Shown here piece by piece: positions 53,334-61,873 of a DNA stretch of 64,000 nucleotides (position 1 is the stretch's first letter; each line of letters opens with the position of its first letter). A model generated the notes under the pieces. The model searched no databases. It saw only the letters and a program-made list of their open reading frames with translations, and had not been told where the DNA came from. The translations under genes and the position numbers were made by a program. The DNA is taken from assembly GCA_019420945.1 (NCBI GenBank), contig JAHZGF010000043.1, forward strand, positions 78,586 to 142,585, in the 5' to 3' direction. Source of the stretch: Clostridiales bacterium (GTDB lineage Bacteria; Bacillota; Clostridia; Oscillospirales; Oscillospiraceae).

Positions 53334-56300
53334 TCACTTCGCCCCATAAAATTTCTCAAAGAACCGCTTCAGTTTATCAATTACGGTCTGCTTCTTTTCC
53401 GCTCTGGCTCCGCCGCCGAACCGGGACACCGGAGGCATCAGCTTGTCGATGTCGGTGCCGCTGGTGCGCACTTCGCCGTTGCGGAAGGAATCCTCCATGA
53501 ATTTCCGGGTTTCCGGGCCCCGGAGCTTTTCTGTCTGGATGATCTCTGCCAGCTCCTTCTCCTGCTCCTGGGCCACATAGCTGTGCCACTCCGCCATCAC
53601 GTCGTCCACATCGTTGATACCGGCCAGGAAGGTCTCAATCAGCTTCTTCTTGCTCCGCAGCTCAGGGCTGGCGTCAATGGCCTTCTGGATGGTGATGAGG
53701 ATTTCCTTGTCCTCTCCGTGGGTGTCGTGGTACTCGGCCACCAGCATCAGAATGTAGTCGATGTTGATCTCAGTCTGGCGAATCAGCTCCGTCTCAAACA
53801 CAATGTCGTCATTGATGTTTTCCTTGTCGGCGGAGCGGGATTTTTCCTTCCACTCATCCCGGAGATCCTGATACCGGCCCAGATAGTCCTGCAGATCCCG
53901 TTCCGGCAGCAGCTGCTTCTCCTGGAACTCGTCAAAGGACAACAGCAGATTCCGCATCCGCAGCACCGCGCCGAACAGCGAGATGAATTCCTTCTGGGCC
54001 GACTCGCTGCCGCTGATGGGCTCCGACAGGGGGAACTTGTCCCGAAGCTGTCCAATCAGATCCACATAGCCGGGCCTGTGCTTGCCGGACTCGTCGGTGT
54101 AGCCCAGATAGTAGTCCTCAAATTTCTTCAGCAGCACAATGCCGCCGGCGTTTTCGTCGCCGAACCAGGACAGGGCGGTGTCTACCCGCTTCTGCAAGTT
54201 CCGGAAGCAGACAATATTGCCGAACCGCTTGACCCGGTTCAGAATCCGATTGGTGCGGCTGAAGGCCTGGATCAGGCCGTGCATTTTCAGGTTCTTGTCC
54301 ACCCAAAGGGTGTTCAGGGTGGTGGCGTCGAAGCCGGTCAGGAACATGTTGACCACAATGAGCAGGTCCAACTCCTTGTTCTTCATCCGCAGGGACACGT
54401 CTTTATAGTAATTCTGGAACTTTTCCCCGGAGGTGTCGTAATTGGTGTGGAACATCTGGTTGTAGTCCTGAATGGCCTGCTCCAGAAAATCCCGGCTGCT
54501 CTGGTCCAGGGCGCCGGTGTCCTCCGGATTCTCCTCCCCCAGCATTCCCTGGTCCTCCAGGTCCTCGTTGGCCCCGTAGCTGTAAATCAGGGCCACCCGC
54601 AGCCCCTTGGCCGGGTCCGCCTTCATCTGGCGCTGGAACTCCTGATAGTAGAGCTTGGCCATGGGCACCGAGGCCACCGCAAAGATGGAGTTGAAGCCGC
54701 TGAGCCGCTGCCGGGCCTTGATCTCCTCAATGGCGCCGCTTTTGCCGGCGGCCACCTCGGAAATGTTGGTCAGCACGTTGAATTGATAGCTCCGGCTGCC
54801 CCGGTAGGTTTTCTGGTCGAAGTGATCCAGAATATAGCGGGTCACCAGTTCAATGCGCTTGGGGGCCATGAAAGCCTTTTCCCGGTCGATGTCCCACACC
54901 TGTTCATCGTCAATGTCCGGGTCATACCCCATGGTTCGGATGTAGTCCACCCGGAAGGGGAGCACATTCTGGTCATTGATGGCGTTGACAATGGTGTAGG
55001 TGTGGAGCTGGTCCCCAAAGGTCTGTTCCGTGGTCAGAAACTGCCCTGCGGAAGGGCTGGGGGCGTTGACCGGGAAGATGGGGGTGCCGGTGAAGCCGAA
55101 AATGTGGTACTTCTTGAAGTGCTTGACAATGGCCTTGTGCATGTCACCGAACTGGCTCCGGTGGCACTCGTCAAAGATCATCACCACATGCTGCTGATAG
55201 ACCGGGTGGCTGGGGTTTTTCTTGATGAAGGTGGACAGCTTCTGAATGGTGGTAATAATGATCCGGGCGTTGGGGTCGGAGAGCTGCCGGGTCAGAATGG
55301 CGGTGGAGGTGTTGCTGTTGGCGGCCCCCTTCTCGAAACGGTCATACTCCTTCATGGTCTGGTAGTCCAGATCCTTCCGGTCCACCACAAAGAGCACCTT
55401 GTCGATGTAGGGCAGCAGAGAGGCCAGCCGGGCGGTTTTGAAGGAGGTCAGGGTTTTGCCGCTGCCGGTGGTGTGCCAGATGTAGCCGCCGCCGGCGATG
55501 GTGCCGTATTTTTTGTAGTTGGTGGAGATCTCAATGCGGTTCAGAATGCGCTCGGTGGCGGTGATCTGATAGGGCCGCATCACCATCAGCACCTGCTCCG
55601 AGGTGAACACGCAGTAGCGGGTGAGCACGTTGAGCAGGGTGTGCCGGGCAAAGAAGGTCCGAGTAAAATCCACCAGATCCGGCAGATTCCGGTTATGGGC
55701 GTCGGCCCAGAAGCTGGTGAACTCAAAGCTGCTGCTGGCCTTGGGCTGCCGGGCCCCCTGGTTCTTTTTGGCCTCCCGGATGGCGCTGTCCCGGGTGGTG
55801 TTGGAATAGTACTTGGTGTTGGTGCCGTTGGAGATCACAAAGATCTGGATGTACTCATAGAGGCCGCAGCCCGCCCAGAAGGAGTCTCGCTGATAGCGGT
55901 CGATCTGCTGAAAGGCCTCCCGGAGGGGGACGCCCCGGCGCTTGAGCTCCACATGGACCAGGGGCAGGCCGTTGACCAGGATGGTCACGTCGTAGCGGTT
56001 GTCGTGGCGGGCCCCCTGGTCGGTGCCCACGGCGTACTGATGGATGACCTGGAGATGGTTGTTGTGGATCTGCTTTTTGTCAATAAGGGAGATGTTTTTT
56101 GTGGCGCCGTTGTCCCGGTGGAGCACCTGGACAAAATCCTCTTGGATTTTGCGGGTCTTTTCCAGAATGTGCTCGTTAGGGTTGGCGATGACACCGGAGA
56201 AGAATTGATCCCACTCGCTGTCGGTAAATTGGTAGCCGTTCAGGGCCTCCAGCTGCCGGCGCAGGTTGGCGATCAGATCCGCCTCCTGGTGGATGGGCAG

Positions 56301-56450
56301 ATACTCATAGCCCTGCTCCTGGAGCATCCGGAGGAATTCCTGCTCCAGGGCGGCCTCGCTCTGGTACTGCTCGGAGCGGAGGGCGGAGGGGGTGTATTCC
56401 GTGACCACGGTGTTTTCCGTGGTGGCGGCGACGACGTTGAAATAAGACAT
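53334..56450 (-). CDS. hsdR: Type I restriction enzyme, HsdR subunit
   Basis: A 1038-residue restriction/translocation subunit. The N-terminal PD-(D/E)xK nuclease domain shows the core DVTILVNGLPLVHVELK. The SF2 helicase follows with Walker A HTTGSGKTLTSF near residue 320, the DEAH-like box MIFDECHRSQFG, FGFTGTP, and later motifs up to FSRTNRILN. The C-terminal part is helical and contacts HsdM/S. It is the last gene of the hsdM - frameshifted gene - hsdS - HEPN - hsdR operon. The sequence is full length, so the nuclease should be functional. Confidence 0.95.
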   Translation of the reverse strand: MSYFNVVAATTENTVVTEYTPSALRSEQYQSEAALEQEFLRMLQEQGYEYLPIHQEADLIANLRRQLEALNGYQFTDSEWDQFFSGVIANPNEHILEKTRKIQEDFVQVLHRDNGATKNISLIDKKQIHNNHLQVIHQYAVGTDQGARHDNRYDVTILVNGLPLVHVELKRRGVPLREAFQQIDRYQRDSFWAGCGLYEYIQIFVISNGTNTKYYSNTTRDSAIREAKKNQGARQPKASSSFEFTSFWADAHNRNLPDLVDFTRTFFARHTLLNVLTRYCVFTSEQVLMVMRPYQITATERILNRIEISTNYKKYGTIAGGGYIWHTTGSGKTLTSFKTARLASLLPYIDKVLFVVDRKDLDYQTMKEYDRFEKGAANSNTSTAILTRQLSDPNARIIITTIQKLSTFIKKNPSHPVYQQHVVMIFDECHRSQFGDMHKAIVKHFKKYHIFGFTGTPIFPVNAPSPSAGQFLTTEQTFGDQLHTYTIVNAINDQNVLPFRVDYIRTMGYDPDIDDEQVWDIDREKAFMAPKRIELVTRYILDHFDQKTYRGSRSYQFNVLTNISEVAAGKSGAIEEIKARQRLSGFNSIFAVASVPMAKLYYQEFQRQMKADPAKGLRVALIYSYGANEDLEDQGMLGEENPEDTGALDQSSRDFLEQAIQDYNQMFHTNYDTSGEKFQNYYKDVSLRMKNKELDLLIVVNMFLTGFDATTLNTLWVDKNLKMHGLIQAFSRTNRILNRVKRFGNIVCFRNLQKRVDTALSWFGDENAGGIVLLKKFEDYYLGYTDESGKHRPGYVDLIGQLRDKFPLSEPISGSESAQKEFISLFGAVLRMRNLLLSFDEFQEKQLLPERDLQDYLGRYQDLRDEWKEKSRSADKENINDDIVFETELIRQTEINIDYILMLVAEYHDTHGEDKEILITIQKAIDASPELRSKKKLIETFLAGINDVDDVMAEWHSYVAQEQEKELAEIIQTEKLRGPETRKFMEDSFRNGEVRTSGTDIDKLMPPVSRFGGGARAEKKQTVIDKLKRFFEKFYGAK

Positions 56451-56462
56451 ACTATGCCCTCC

Positions 56463-57056
56463 TCAGTATATCTCGGTTTGTTTTACTTCCTCAGACAAAA
56501 CAATCAATTTGTCTACGATATTTGGAAAACGATTTTGCTGTTTTAAGCAGCTGCCAGCAGTACCTATCAATTGTAAGCCAAACGCCTTTTTTGCGCTTAT
56601 CTTGGATTGCTTGCTGTTATGAGCGGCATAATTTCTAATTGCGCATAATTGCTCGATATAGGTCTTATAGTCGCTGCCTTTAATTAAGGCAATTAGACGA
56701 TGCCCTTTCCCTAATATTTCCGATAAAGTTTTTATCAATCCATTATATCCTTTGAAATCGAAAAAGCCTCCTTTTGTTATGAGAAACTCGCACACATCAT
56801 CATTAATATGCTTGCCTAAAGCGATTCCATATTTCTCCTCAAAGCAGGAATGGTCATGGTTGAGACATGAAATCAATAGACGTTCTATAAAAACCTCGAA
56901 TGATTTGTACACCATCATAATTGCATTTTCATAACTATACGACAAGTACAAATCTTCTTCTTTAAAAACTACATTACATCTATCAATGTAGCTTATAACT
57001 CTATGTAGAGCTTGATTAAATTGGTCACATACATTATTCTTGTTTACAGTTTTCAT
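56463..57056 (-). CDS. HEPN-domain protein inside the R-M operon, 197 aa
   Basis: A small all-helical protein. The motif RNYAAH (R141-x4-H146) is the catalytic Rx4-6H signature of HEPN ribonucleases, preceded by helices containing YENAIMMVYKSFEVFIERLL, as in HEPN families often embedded in restriction operons (RiboL-PSP/MAE_28990-like). It lies between hsdS and hsdR, 12 bases before hsdR and 6 after hsdS, so it is part of the operon. By family knowledge such proteins may cleave RNA as a back-up or abortive defence. This particular role is inference. Its AT-rich composition differs from hsdR and hsdM. Confidence 0.72.
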   Translation of the reverse strand: MKTVNKNNVCDQFNQALHRVISYIDRCNVVFKEEDLYLSYSYENAIMMVYKSFEVFIERLLISCLNHDHSCFEEKYGIALGKHINDDVCEFLITKGGFFDFKGYNGLIKTLSEILGKGHRLIALIKGSDYKTYIEQLCAIRNYAAHNSKQSKISAKKAFGLQLIGTAGSCLKQQNRFPNIVDKLIVLSEEVKQTEIY

Positions 57057-57062
57057 GTGTTT

Positions 57063-58217
57063 TCACCATTTAAAGCTCAGTAGCTTGTCCCGATAATATT
57101 CGTACTGCTTGCGGCGGGCCTTGATCTCTGCGGGCAGGCCGTGGGTCAAATCGTTGCAGAGGGCGTCAAAGCGGTCCAGGATGGAGACAATGCGACGCTG
57201 TTCTTCCAGAGGGGGAAGAGGAATGGGAATTTTATTCATGTTTTTCTGATTTAATTTGGGCTGTGCTCCCCCGGTAATATATGGGGATAAGTCAATTGAG
57301 TTTAGATAAATCTCTACGTATCGGCGAGTTTCATATGTGTTGAAATGAAGAACATGAGCATGATTATTAACCCAATTCTTTCCGTGAATTGAAAAAGCAA
57401 TTGGAGTGCTTCTAGCTAAAAGATTGGCACCATCTTCTGAAATCAGTAAATAATCTCCATCAAAAATATAATTATCAACATAATCAACGATGCCAGACGC
57501 ACCATAGTAGGGATAATCCCCGGAAATTCGTTCTCCACTTGTAACTGGTTTACGTTGATTGTCACAGTTTTCCGAGATTTCGTTCAAGTAATGAATATCT
57601 AAGCCACTTGCTGTTTTAAACAATTTATTCCGATAATACTCATACTGCTTCCGTCTGGCGGTCAGTTCGGCGGTCAGTTCAGCGGTCAGTTCGGTGAAGC
57701 TGTCCAGAATCCGGACGATCTCCTTCTGCACTGGCAGCGGGGGGAGGGGAACTTCTATTGTTGCAAACTTATTAAAAGGGAGTAATTTTCTGCCGGTGCC
57801 CTCAATTCCTTCCCGTTTGGTTAAAATTTGCCATGTCCCCTTACGGGAATTCAAAAAAGATAACAGATATTCTGGACAAATAATATCGGTGTTAATGCTA
57901 AATACAACATTGAGTGGGCTGACTATTACTTCATCCAGTTCTCGCAAGTAGTTAATTGAACCAACATCTATTCTGGAAGGTGAATAAACAAACCAGTTAT
58001 GTTTTACAATTTTATAACCAGAGGTATCCTCGCTTGTAACTGTAGCTTCCTTAAAGTATTCATTGGTTGGAATCAAGCCTCGTTGCGTAATACTGTATGC
58101 TTTGTTACAAAAGTTACCTTTATTTTTAGTTGTTTCAACTTTTGCAAAAGATCCTAATTGTACTATTTTCACCCCATCCGGGCAAAATTGTTGTATTAAT
58201 TTCGATAGTCTGCTCAT
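57063..58217 (-). CDS. hsdS: Type I restriction enzyme, HsdS specificity subunit
   Basis: A 384-residue subunit with two target-recognition domains (about 1-150 and 205-340), each followed by a conserved helix: VPLPPLPVQKEIVRILDSF...RRKQYEYYRNKLF in the centre and IPLPPLEEQRRIVSILDRF...RRKQYEYYRDKLLSF at the end. Between them the central helix carries TAEL repeats (see 57658). HsdS sets the bipartite DNA target for both methylation and cutting. The AT-rich target domains flanked by GC-rich conserved regions are the usual sign of domain shuffling. No second hsdS or recombinase is adjacent. Confidence 0.95.
   Translation of the reverse strand: MSRLSKLIQQFCPDGVKIVQLGSFAKVETTKNKGNFCNKAYSITQRGLIPTNEYFKEATVTSEDTSGYKIVKHNWFVYSPSRIDVGSINYLRELDEVIVSPLNVVFSINTDIICPEYLLSFLNSRKGTWQILTKREGIEGTGRKLLPFNKFATIEVPLPPLPVQKEIVRILDSFTELTAELTAELTARRKQYEYYRNKLFKTASGLDIHYLNEISENCDNQRKPVTSGERISGDYPYYGASGIVDYVDNYIFDGDYLLISEDGANLLARSTPIAFSIHGKNWVNNHAHVLHFNTYETRRYVEIYLNSIDLSPYITGGAQPKLNQKNMNKIPIPLPPLEEQRRIVSILDRFDALCNDLTHGLPAEIKARRKQYEYYRDKLLSFKW
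57658..57693 (-). repeat. Three 12-bp tandem repeats encoding TAEL in hsdS
   Basis: GCGGTCAGTTCG, GCGGTCAGTTCA and GCGGTCAGTTCG on the plus strand encode (TAEL)3 in the central helix of HsdS. In EcoR124-type enzymes a change between two and three such repeats alters the spacer length in the recognised DNA. Confidence 0.9.
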
Positions 58218-58223
58218 TTTACT

Positions 58224-58837
58224 TTACTCCAAATAATTTATATCGAAAACAAGTCCTTTAATTGTAGGAAATATTACTTCACGTTCATTTGGCCTTGCGA
58301 TAAGAAGATGAGGATTGATATATTTATGATAAAAGGCGGTGAAACCCTCAAGATCAATTCCGAAATATGGAGGAATCACATTACAAGACAGTTGAGTAAC
58401 AGGCCCATACAACTTGCTTAATATATAATGGTCCTTGGGTGTTTTACTCCATGAAGAAAAAATCATATTGTATTGGGGGTAAATAATTGCTGTATTTTCA
58501 GGATCTGAGCTGCCCAAATAACGAAAGAGTGTTCCATGATATATAATATTTTGTAAAAACTCTGCCTCCAAGGAGAGTGGGTCACATGAACTTGCCTTTA
58601 AATAGAGCAAAAAATCACTGAATGAAGTAAAGAAAGACTGAAAATTTTTGCGTCCTCTGTTTCTTTCTTTTGACCAACGTAGGTGTGCCCTATCCAGAAT
58701 TCTAATCCTGTACATATATATTGGCAGAGTTCTAAAAAAAGTGATTCATCAAAACTATTTTCAATTCTTATTGACTGATAGCACTTTATTGCTTCAGTAG
58801 CAGCAGAAATATCATTAAGATCGTTCGGATTATTCAA
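58224..58837 (-). pseudogene. Frameshifted gene between hsdM and hsdS (or -1 frameshift product)
   Basis: Two frames together make one protein of about 200 residues. The first starts at TTG 58837, overlapping the hsdM end, and reads MNNPNDLNDISAATEAIKCYQ...NSFDESLF. The second gives RTLPIYMYRIRILDRAHLRW and continues to LVFDINYLE. The switch falls in a run of seven Ts (58734-58740 region) which in the first frame reads CTT TTT TTA. This contains the canonical -1 slippery heptamer T TTT TTA. Either translation slips, a T was lost, or the assembly miscounted the run. The product is unrecognised; YHGT and FSSWSK recall ADP-ribosyltransferase-like motifs, but only weakly. A separate start at ATG 58715 would give 163 residues. 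Confidence 0.6.
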
Positions 58838-60395
58838 ACTCAATCTCCCCAATAATCTTGTCAATCTCCGCCCGTAGCGCATCTTCTCGTGCCACAATTT
58901 GGGCGATCTCGGCGTTGAGCTGCACAATGTCAATTTTCTCCCGGGTGTCCTCGGCCTCCACATAGGTGGACACCGAGAGATTGTAGTCATGCTCCACAAT
59001 CTCCTCATACCCAGCCAGGTGGCTGAAGTGGGTCTCCTCCCGGCGCAGGGCAAAGGTGTCCACAATCCGTTCGATGTTTTCCGGCGTCAGCTTATTGTTG
59101 TTGGTCACCTTGACGCATTCCCGGGTGGCGTCAATAAACAGGGTCTTGTTGTCCGGCTTGCCCTTCTTCAGCACCATAATGCAGGTGGCGATGCTGGTGC
59201 CGTAAAACAGGTTGCTGGGCAGCTGGATCACGCAGTCCACATAGTTGTTGTCCACCAGATATTTGCGGATCTTCTGCTCCGCACCGCCCCGGTACAGGAT
59301 GCCCGGGAAGCAGACAATAGCCGCCGTGCCGTTGGGGGCCAGCCAGCTCAGGCTGTGCATGATAAAGGCCATATCCGCCTTGCTCTTGGGGGCCAGCACA
59401 CCGGCAGGGGCAAACCGGGGGTCGTTGATCAGCAGCGGGTTGTCGCTGCCCGCCCACTTGATGGAGTAGGGGGGATTGGACACGATCAGCTCAAAGGGCT
59501 CGTCATCCCAATGCTGGGGATTGGTCAGGGTGTCCTCGCAGGCGATACTGAACTTGTCGAACTCAATGTCGTGCAAAAACATATTGATCCGGCACAGGTT
59601 GTAGGTGGTGATGTTGATCTCCTGGCCATAGAAGCCGTTGCGGACCCCCTCCCGGCCCAGCACCTTCTCCGCCTTCAGCAGCAGGGAGCCGGAGCCGCAG
59701 GCCGGGTCGTACACCTTGTTGATCTCCGTCTTGCCCACGGTGCCCAGCCGGGTCAGCAGTTCCGACACGTCCGCCGGGGTAAAGAACTCGCCGCCGGATT
59801 TGCCGGCGTTGCTGGCATACATGGTCATCAGATATTCGTAGGCATCCCCGAAGGCGTCGATGTCATGGCCCTTCACATCCCCCAGGTCCATGGCCGCCAC
59901 GCCGTTCAGCAGCTTTACCAGCTTCTCGTTGCGCTTGGCCACGGTGGCCCCCAGCTTGTTGCTGTTTACGTCAAAGTCGTCGAACAGGCCGGCAAAGTCG
60001 CTCTCACTTTCGCTGCCCTTGGCGGACTCCTCGATGTGGCGGAACACGGTCTCCAGGGTCTCGTTCAGGTTTTCGTCCGCCGCCGCCCGGGCTTGGACAT
60101 TCCAGAACAGCTCGCTGGGCAGAATGAAAAAGCCCTTCTCTTGCACCAGGCCCTCCCGGGCCTCCTCGGCCTCGGTGTCGGACATCTTGGCATAGTCAAA
60201 ATCCGGGTTGCCGGCGTCAATCTCGCCGCTGTTGATGTAATTGCTCAGATTTTCGGAAATATAGCGGTAAAACATGGTGCCCAGCACGTAGTTTTTAAAA
60301 TCCCAGCCGTCCACGGCGCCCCGAAGCTCATCGGCAATGGCCCAGATGGCACGGTGCAGCTCGTCCCGTTCCCGTTCTTTCTTGGTGTCCACCAT
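58830..60395 (-). CDS. hsdM: Type I restriction enzyme, HsdM methyltransferase subunit
   Basis: A 521-residue N6-adenine methyltransferase. The N-terminal helical HsdM_N domain is followed by the SAM motif VYDPACGSGSLLLKAEKVLG near residue 240 and the catalytic motif IVSNPPYSIKW near 325. ATG 60395 is preceded by GGAGGA; the frame stays open upstream to 60581, but without a site or homology. It is the first gene of the operon. TATAAT-like TATAAT lies about 40 bases upstream on the minus strand. Confidence 0.95.
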   Translation of the reverse strand: MVDTKKERERDELHRAIWAIADELRGAVDGWDFKNYVLGTMFYRYISENLSNYINSGEIDAGNPDFDYAKMSDTEAEEAREGLVQEKGFFILPSELFWNVQARAAADENLNETLETVFRHIEESAKGSESESDFAGLFDDFDVNSNKLGATVAKRNEKLVKLLNGVAAMDLGDVKGHDIDAFGDAYEYLMTMYASNAGKSGGEFFTPADVSELLTRLGTVGKTEINKVYDPACGSGSLLLKAEKVLGREGVRNGFYGQEINITTYNLCRINMFLHDIEFDKFSIACEDTLTNPQHWDDEPFELIVSNPPYSIKWAGSDNPLLINDPRFAPAGVLAPKSKADMAFIMHSLSWLAPNGTAAIVCFPGILYRGGAEQKIRKYLVDNNYVDCVIQLPSNLFYGTSIATCIMVLKKGKPDNKTLFIDATRECVKVTNNNKLTPENIERIVDTFALRREETHFSHLAGYEEIVEHDYNLSVSTYVEAEDTREKIDIVQLNAEIAQIVAREDALRAEIDKIIGEIEFE

Positions 60396-60502
60396 GATAT
60401 GAATCCTCCGTATCTGTTGTTTTCTTGGGGATATTATACTCATTTTGGGGAGTTTTGTATAGAGAAGAGTGTACTGCAATACCCAGATTTTTCCCATGGT
60501 GA

Positions 60503-60538
60503 ACCCCCACCTCGTTGCCAAGGTAACAGGGTGGGGGT
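60503..60538. other. Strong hairpin between the SLOG gene and hsdM
   Basis: A 9-bp arm ACCCCCACC with GGTGGGGGT, extended by nearly complementary inner arms CGTTGCC/GGTAACA. On the minus strand it lies between the SLOG gene end and the hsdM promoter and may terminate the SLOG transcript. Confidence 0.6.
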
Positions 60539-60604
60539 GTTTTGCGCTTTGTTTGGTTTTCGTGCAAACTAAGCCGGGCAATTTTAGGCCAGCTTATCCC
60601 AAAT

Positions 60605-61066
60605 TCATATCTGTATCACCCGAATCTCCCTGCCCAGCGTATGGGCATAGCGCAGGGTGAACAGCGTCCCGCCACGATCCCGTCCATCATATACGGCGAT
60701 CACCCGCTGGGACTCCCGGGCCATATAGCGGTTTCTCTGCATAAAGCAGGATGGGGTATATTCCTGGCATACGACCTTGATTCCATCGCAGGCCTGCAGC
60801 AGCGCATGAAATTGCTTGTTCCTGGTTTTTAAGCGGCCTGCATAGGGAATGGCTGCTTCCAAGAATAGCTCAGGGTGGAGTTTCTTCTGTTCGGCCACAA
60901 TAGCCGCAAACATGAGATCCGCTCCCTCTGCAAAGCCGGAAATAAACCGCGTATATCCTGCCTCAATAGCCGCCAGCACTTCCCGCTGGAGCTCCTGTTG
61001 TACATAGACCATACGCTCTGCTGGAATATCCCGATGCCCAGTCACACAACATACCTTTGCTTTCAT
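60605..61066 (-). CDS. SLOG-family protein (DUF1273/YpsA-like)
   Basis: A 153-residue Rossmann-like protein beginning MKAKVCCVTGHRDIPAE, with the nucleotide-binding GFAEGADLMFAAIVAE motif and IAVYDGRDRGGTLFTLRYA. It belongs to the SLOG superfamily (DUF1273, YpsA), thought to bind nucleotides or nucleotide-derived signals and recurrent in mobile and defence regions. It is divergent from a small Xre regulator, with a palindromic operator between them. It lies just upstream of the R-M operon on the same strand. Confidence 0.85.
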   Translation of the reverse strand: MKAKVCCVTGHRDIPAERMVYVQQELQREVLAAIEAGYTRFISGFAEGADLMFAAIVAEQKKLHPELFLEAAIPYAGRLKTRNKQFHALLQACDGIKVVCQEYTPSCFMQRNRYMARESQRVIAVYDGRDRGGTLFTLRYAHTLGREIRVIQI

Positions 61067-61104
61067 TACGGTTCCTCCATTTTGGGCAAAGTTTGGACTC
61101 TTAC

Positions 61105-61152
61105 TATATAGACAATATTGCCTATAACGCTACACCTTCATTATAGGCAATA
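61105..61152. promoter_or_regulatory. Palindromic operator between the SLOG and Xre genes
   Basis: TATAGACAATATTGCCTATA (61105-61124) is a near-perfect palindrome, and a third half-site TTATAGGCAATA follows at 61141-61152. All share TATAGGCAATA. The array sits in the divergent promoter region, the expected place for binding by the Xre protein encoded at 61193. Confidence 0.7.
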
Positions 61153-61192
61153 ATGAAGATATGTAAAGCGTGAAACGGAGGGAGGAACCGGG

Positions 61193-61399
61193 ATGATCTC
61201 ATACGCCCCGTTATGGGAAACGATGGAACAGCGTGGAGCGACCACATATACGCTGCAATGCAAAGGTGGGATCAGTAGCTCTACCATCCGGCGTCTAAAA
61301 GCAAATGAATCCGTTTCCACCAACACTCTGGATGCACTGTGTAAGATTTTGGATTGTACGCTGGACGATATTGTGGCTTACTTGCCGGACAATGAATGA
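61193..61399 (+). CDS. Small Xre/Cro-type DNA-binding protein, 68 aa
   Basis: A 68-residue Cro/C1-type helix-turn-helix of the short HTH_26 kind: WETMEQRGATTYTLQCKGGISSSTIRRLKANESVSTNTLDALCKILDCTLDDIVAYLP. GGAGGAACCGGG precedes the ATG. It is divergent from the SLOG gene and probably represses both through the TATAGGCAATA sites. Such regulators are typical of integrative elements of Firmicutes. Confidence 0.88.
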   Translation: MISYAPLWETMEQRGATTYTLQCKGGISSSTIRRLKANESVSTNTLDALCKILDCTLDDIVAYLPDNE

Positions 61400-61461
61400 A
61401 GAGGAATGGAGAACAGATCCATTCCTCTTTTTTTATCGTATTTGGCAGCAGGGTTTTAAGA

Positions 61462-61519
61462 TTCAATTATATCATTTTCAAAGAAATGATATAATTGAAA
61501 AAGGGAATGATATAATTGA
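61462..61519. repeat. AT-rich inverted repeat with a third copy
   Basis: TTCAATTATATCATTT (61462-61477) and AAATGATATAATTGAA (61484-61499) form a perfect 16-bp hairpin. A further copy, AATGATATAATTGA, follows at 61506-61519. It lies between the end of the 68-aa Xre gene and the convergent 77-aa gene. Confidence 0.75.
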
Positions 61520-61558
61520 GCCAAGAACAGGTATGAGGGCGTAGGAGCGGAAAGCGGT

Positions 61559-61792
61559 TTACTTCTCCGGAGCGCGTTCTGACAGCAAATCACTATCAAT
61601 ACCCTGTAATGCTTTCACGTCCTTATGTACCAGATAGAAAAGCTTTTGAGGCGGCGGAGCTTCGCCACCTGCCGCCTTCCAGCCAGCCAGAAAAGCAATG
61701 CGTACGATGGAAAACAGGGCATTTTCGGCCTGGTCGTATTCGCGACGGTCCAAAAAATCACTGAATGCCTGCTCAAATTGATTTGTCTGCAT
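61559..61792 (-). CDS. Small conserved-looking hypothetical protein, 77 aa
   Basis: A 77-residue protein starting MQTNQFEQAFSDFLDRREYDQAENALFSIVRIAFLAGWKAAGGE, with GGAGGATTTG before ATG 61792. It is helical and soluble. Similar short proteins accompany Xre regulators on Clostridial mobile elements, but I cannot name a family. A longer frame to 61849 lacks a better start. Confidence 0.6.
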   Translation of the reverse strand: MQTNQFEQAFSDFLDRREYDQAENALFSIVRIAFLAGWKAAGGEAPPPQKLFYLVHKDVKALQGIDSDLLSERAPEK

Positions 61793-61873
61793 GATATCAA
61801 ATCCTCCGGTTGGTATGTTGGACTCAATTTCGACCATAACTGATCGCATTAAGGAAGTATGCTATTTTAATTT

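Noticed and set aside
53298..56546. A 1082-codon open frame on the plus strand across the hsdR gene
   Set aside because: It lies antisense to hsdR, which has all expected helicase and nuclease motifs. The plus-strand frame is a by-product of GC-rich codon third positions and has no recognisable protein features.
57658..57693. A CRISPR or satellite array at the 12-bp repeats
   Set aside because: The three repeats are contiguous, in frame and encode TAEL within hsdS. There are no spacers.
58899..60572. A 557-codon open frame on the plus strand across hsdM
   Set aside because: It is antisense to the HsdM motifs DPACGSG and NPPY, lacks a ribosome binding site and has a composition typical of a mirrored frame.
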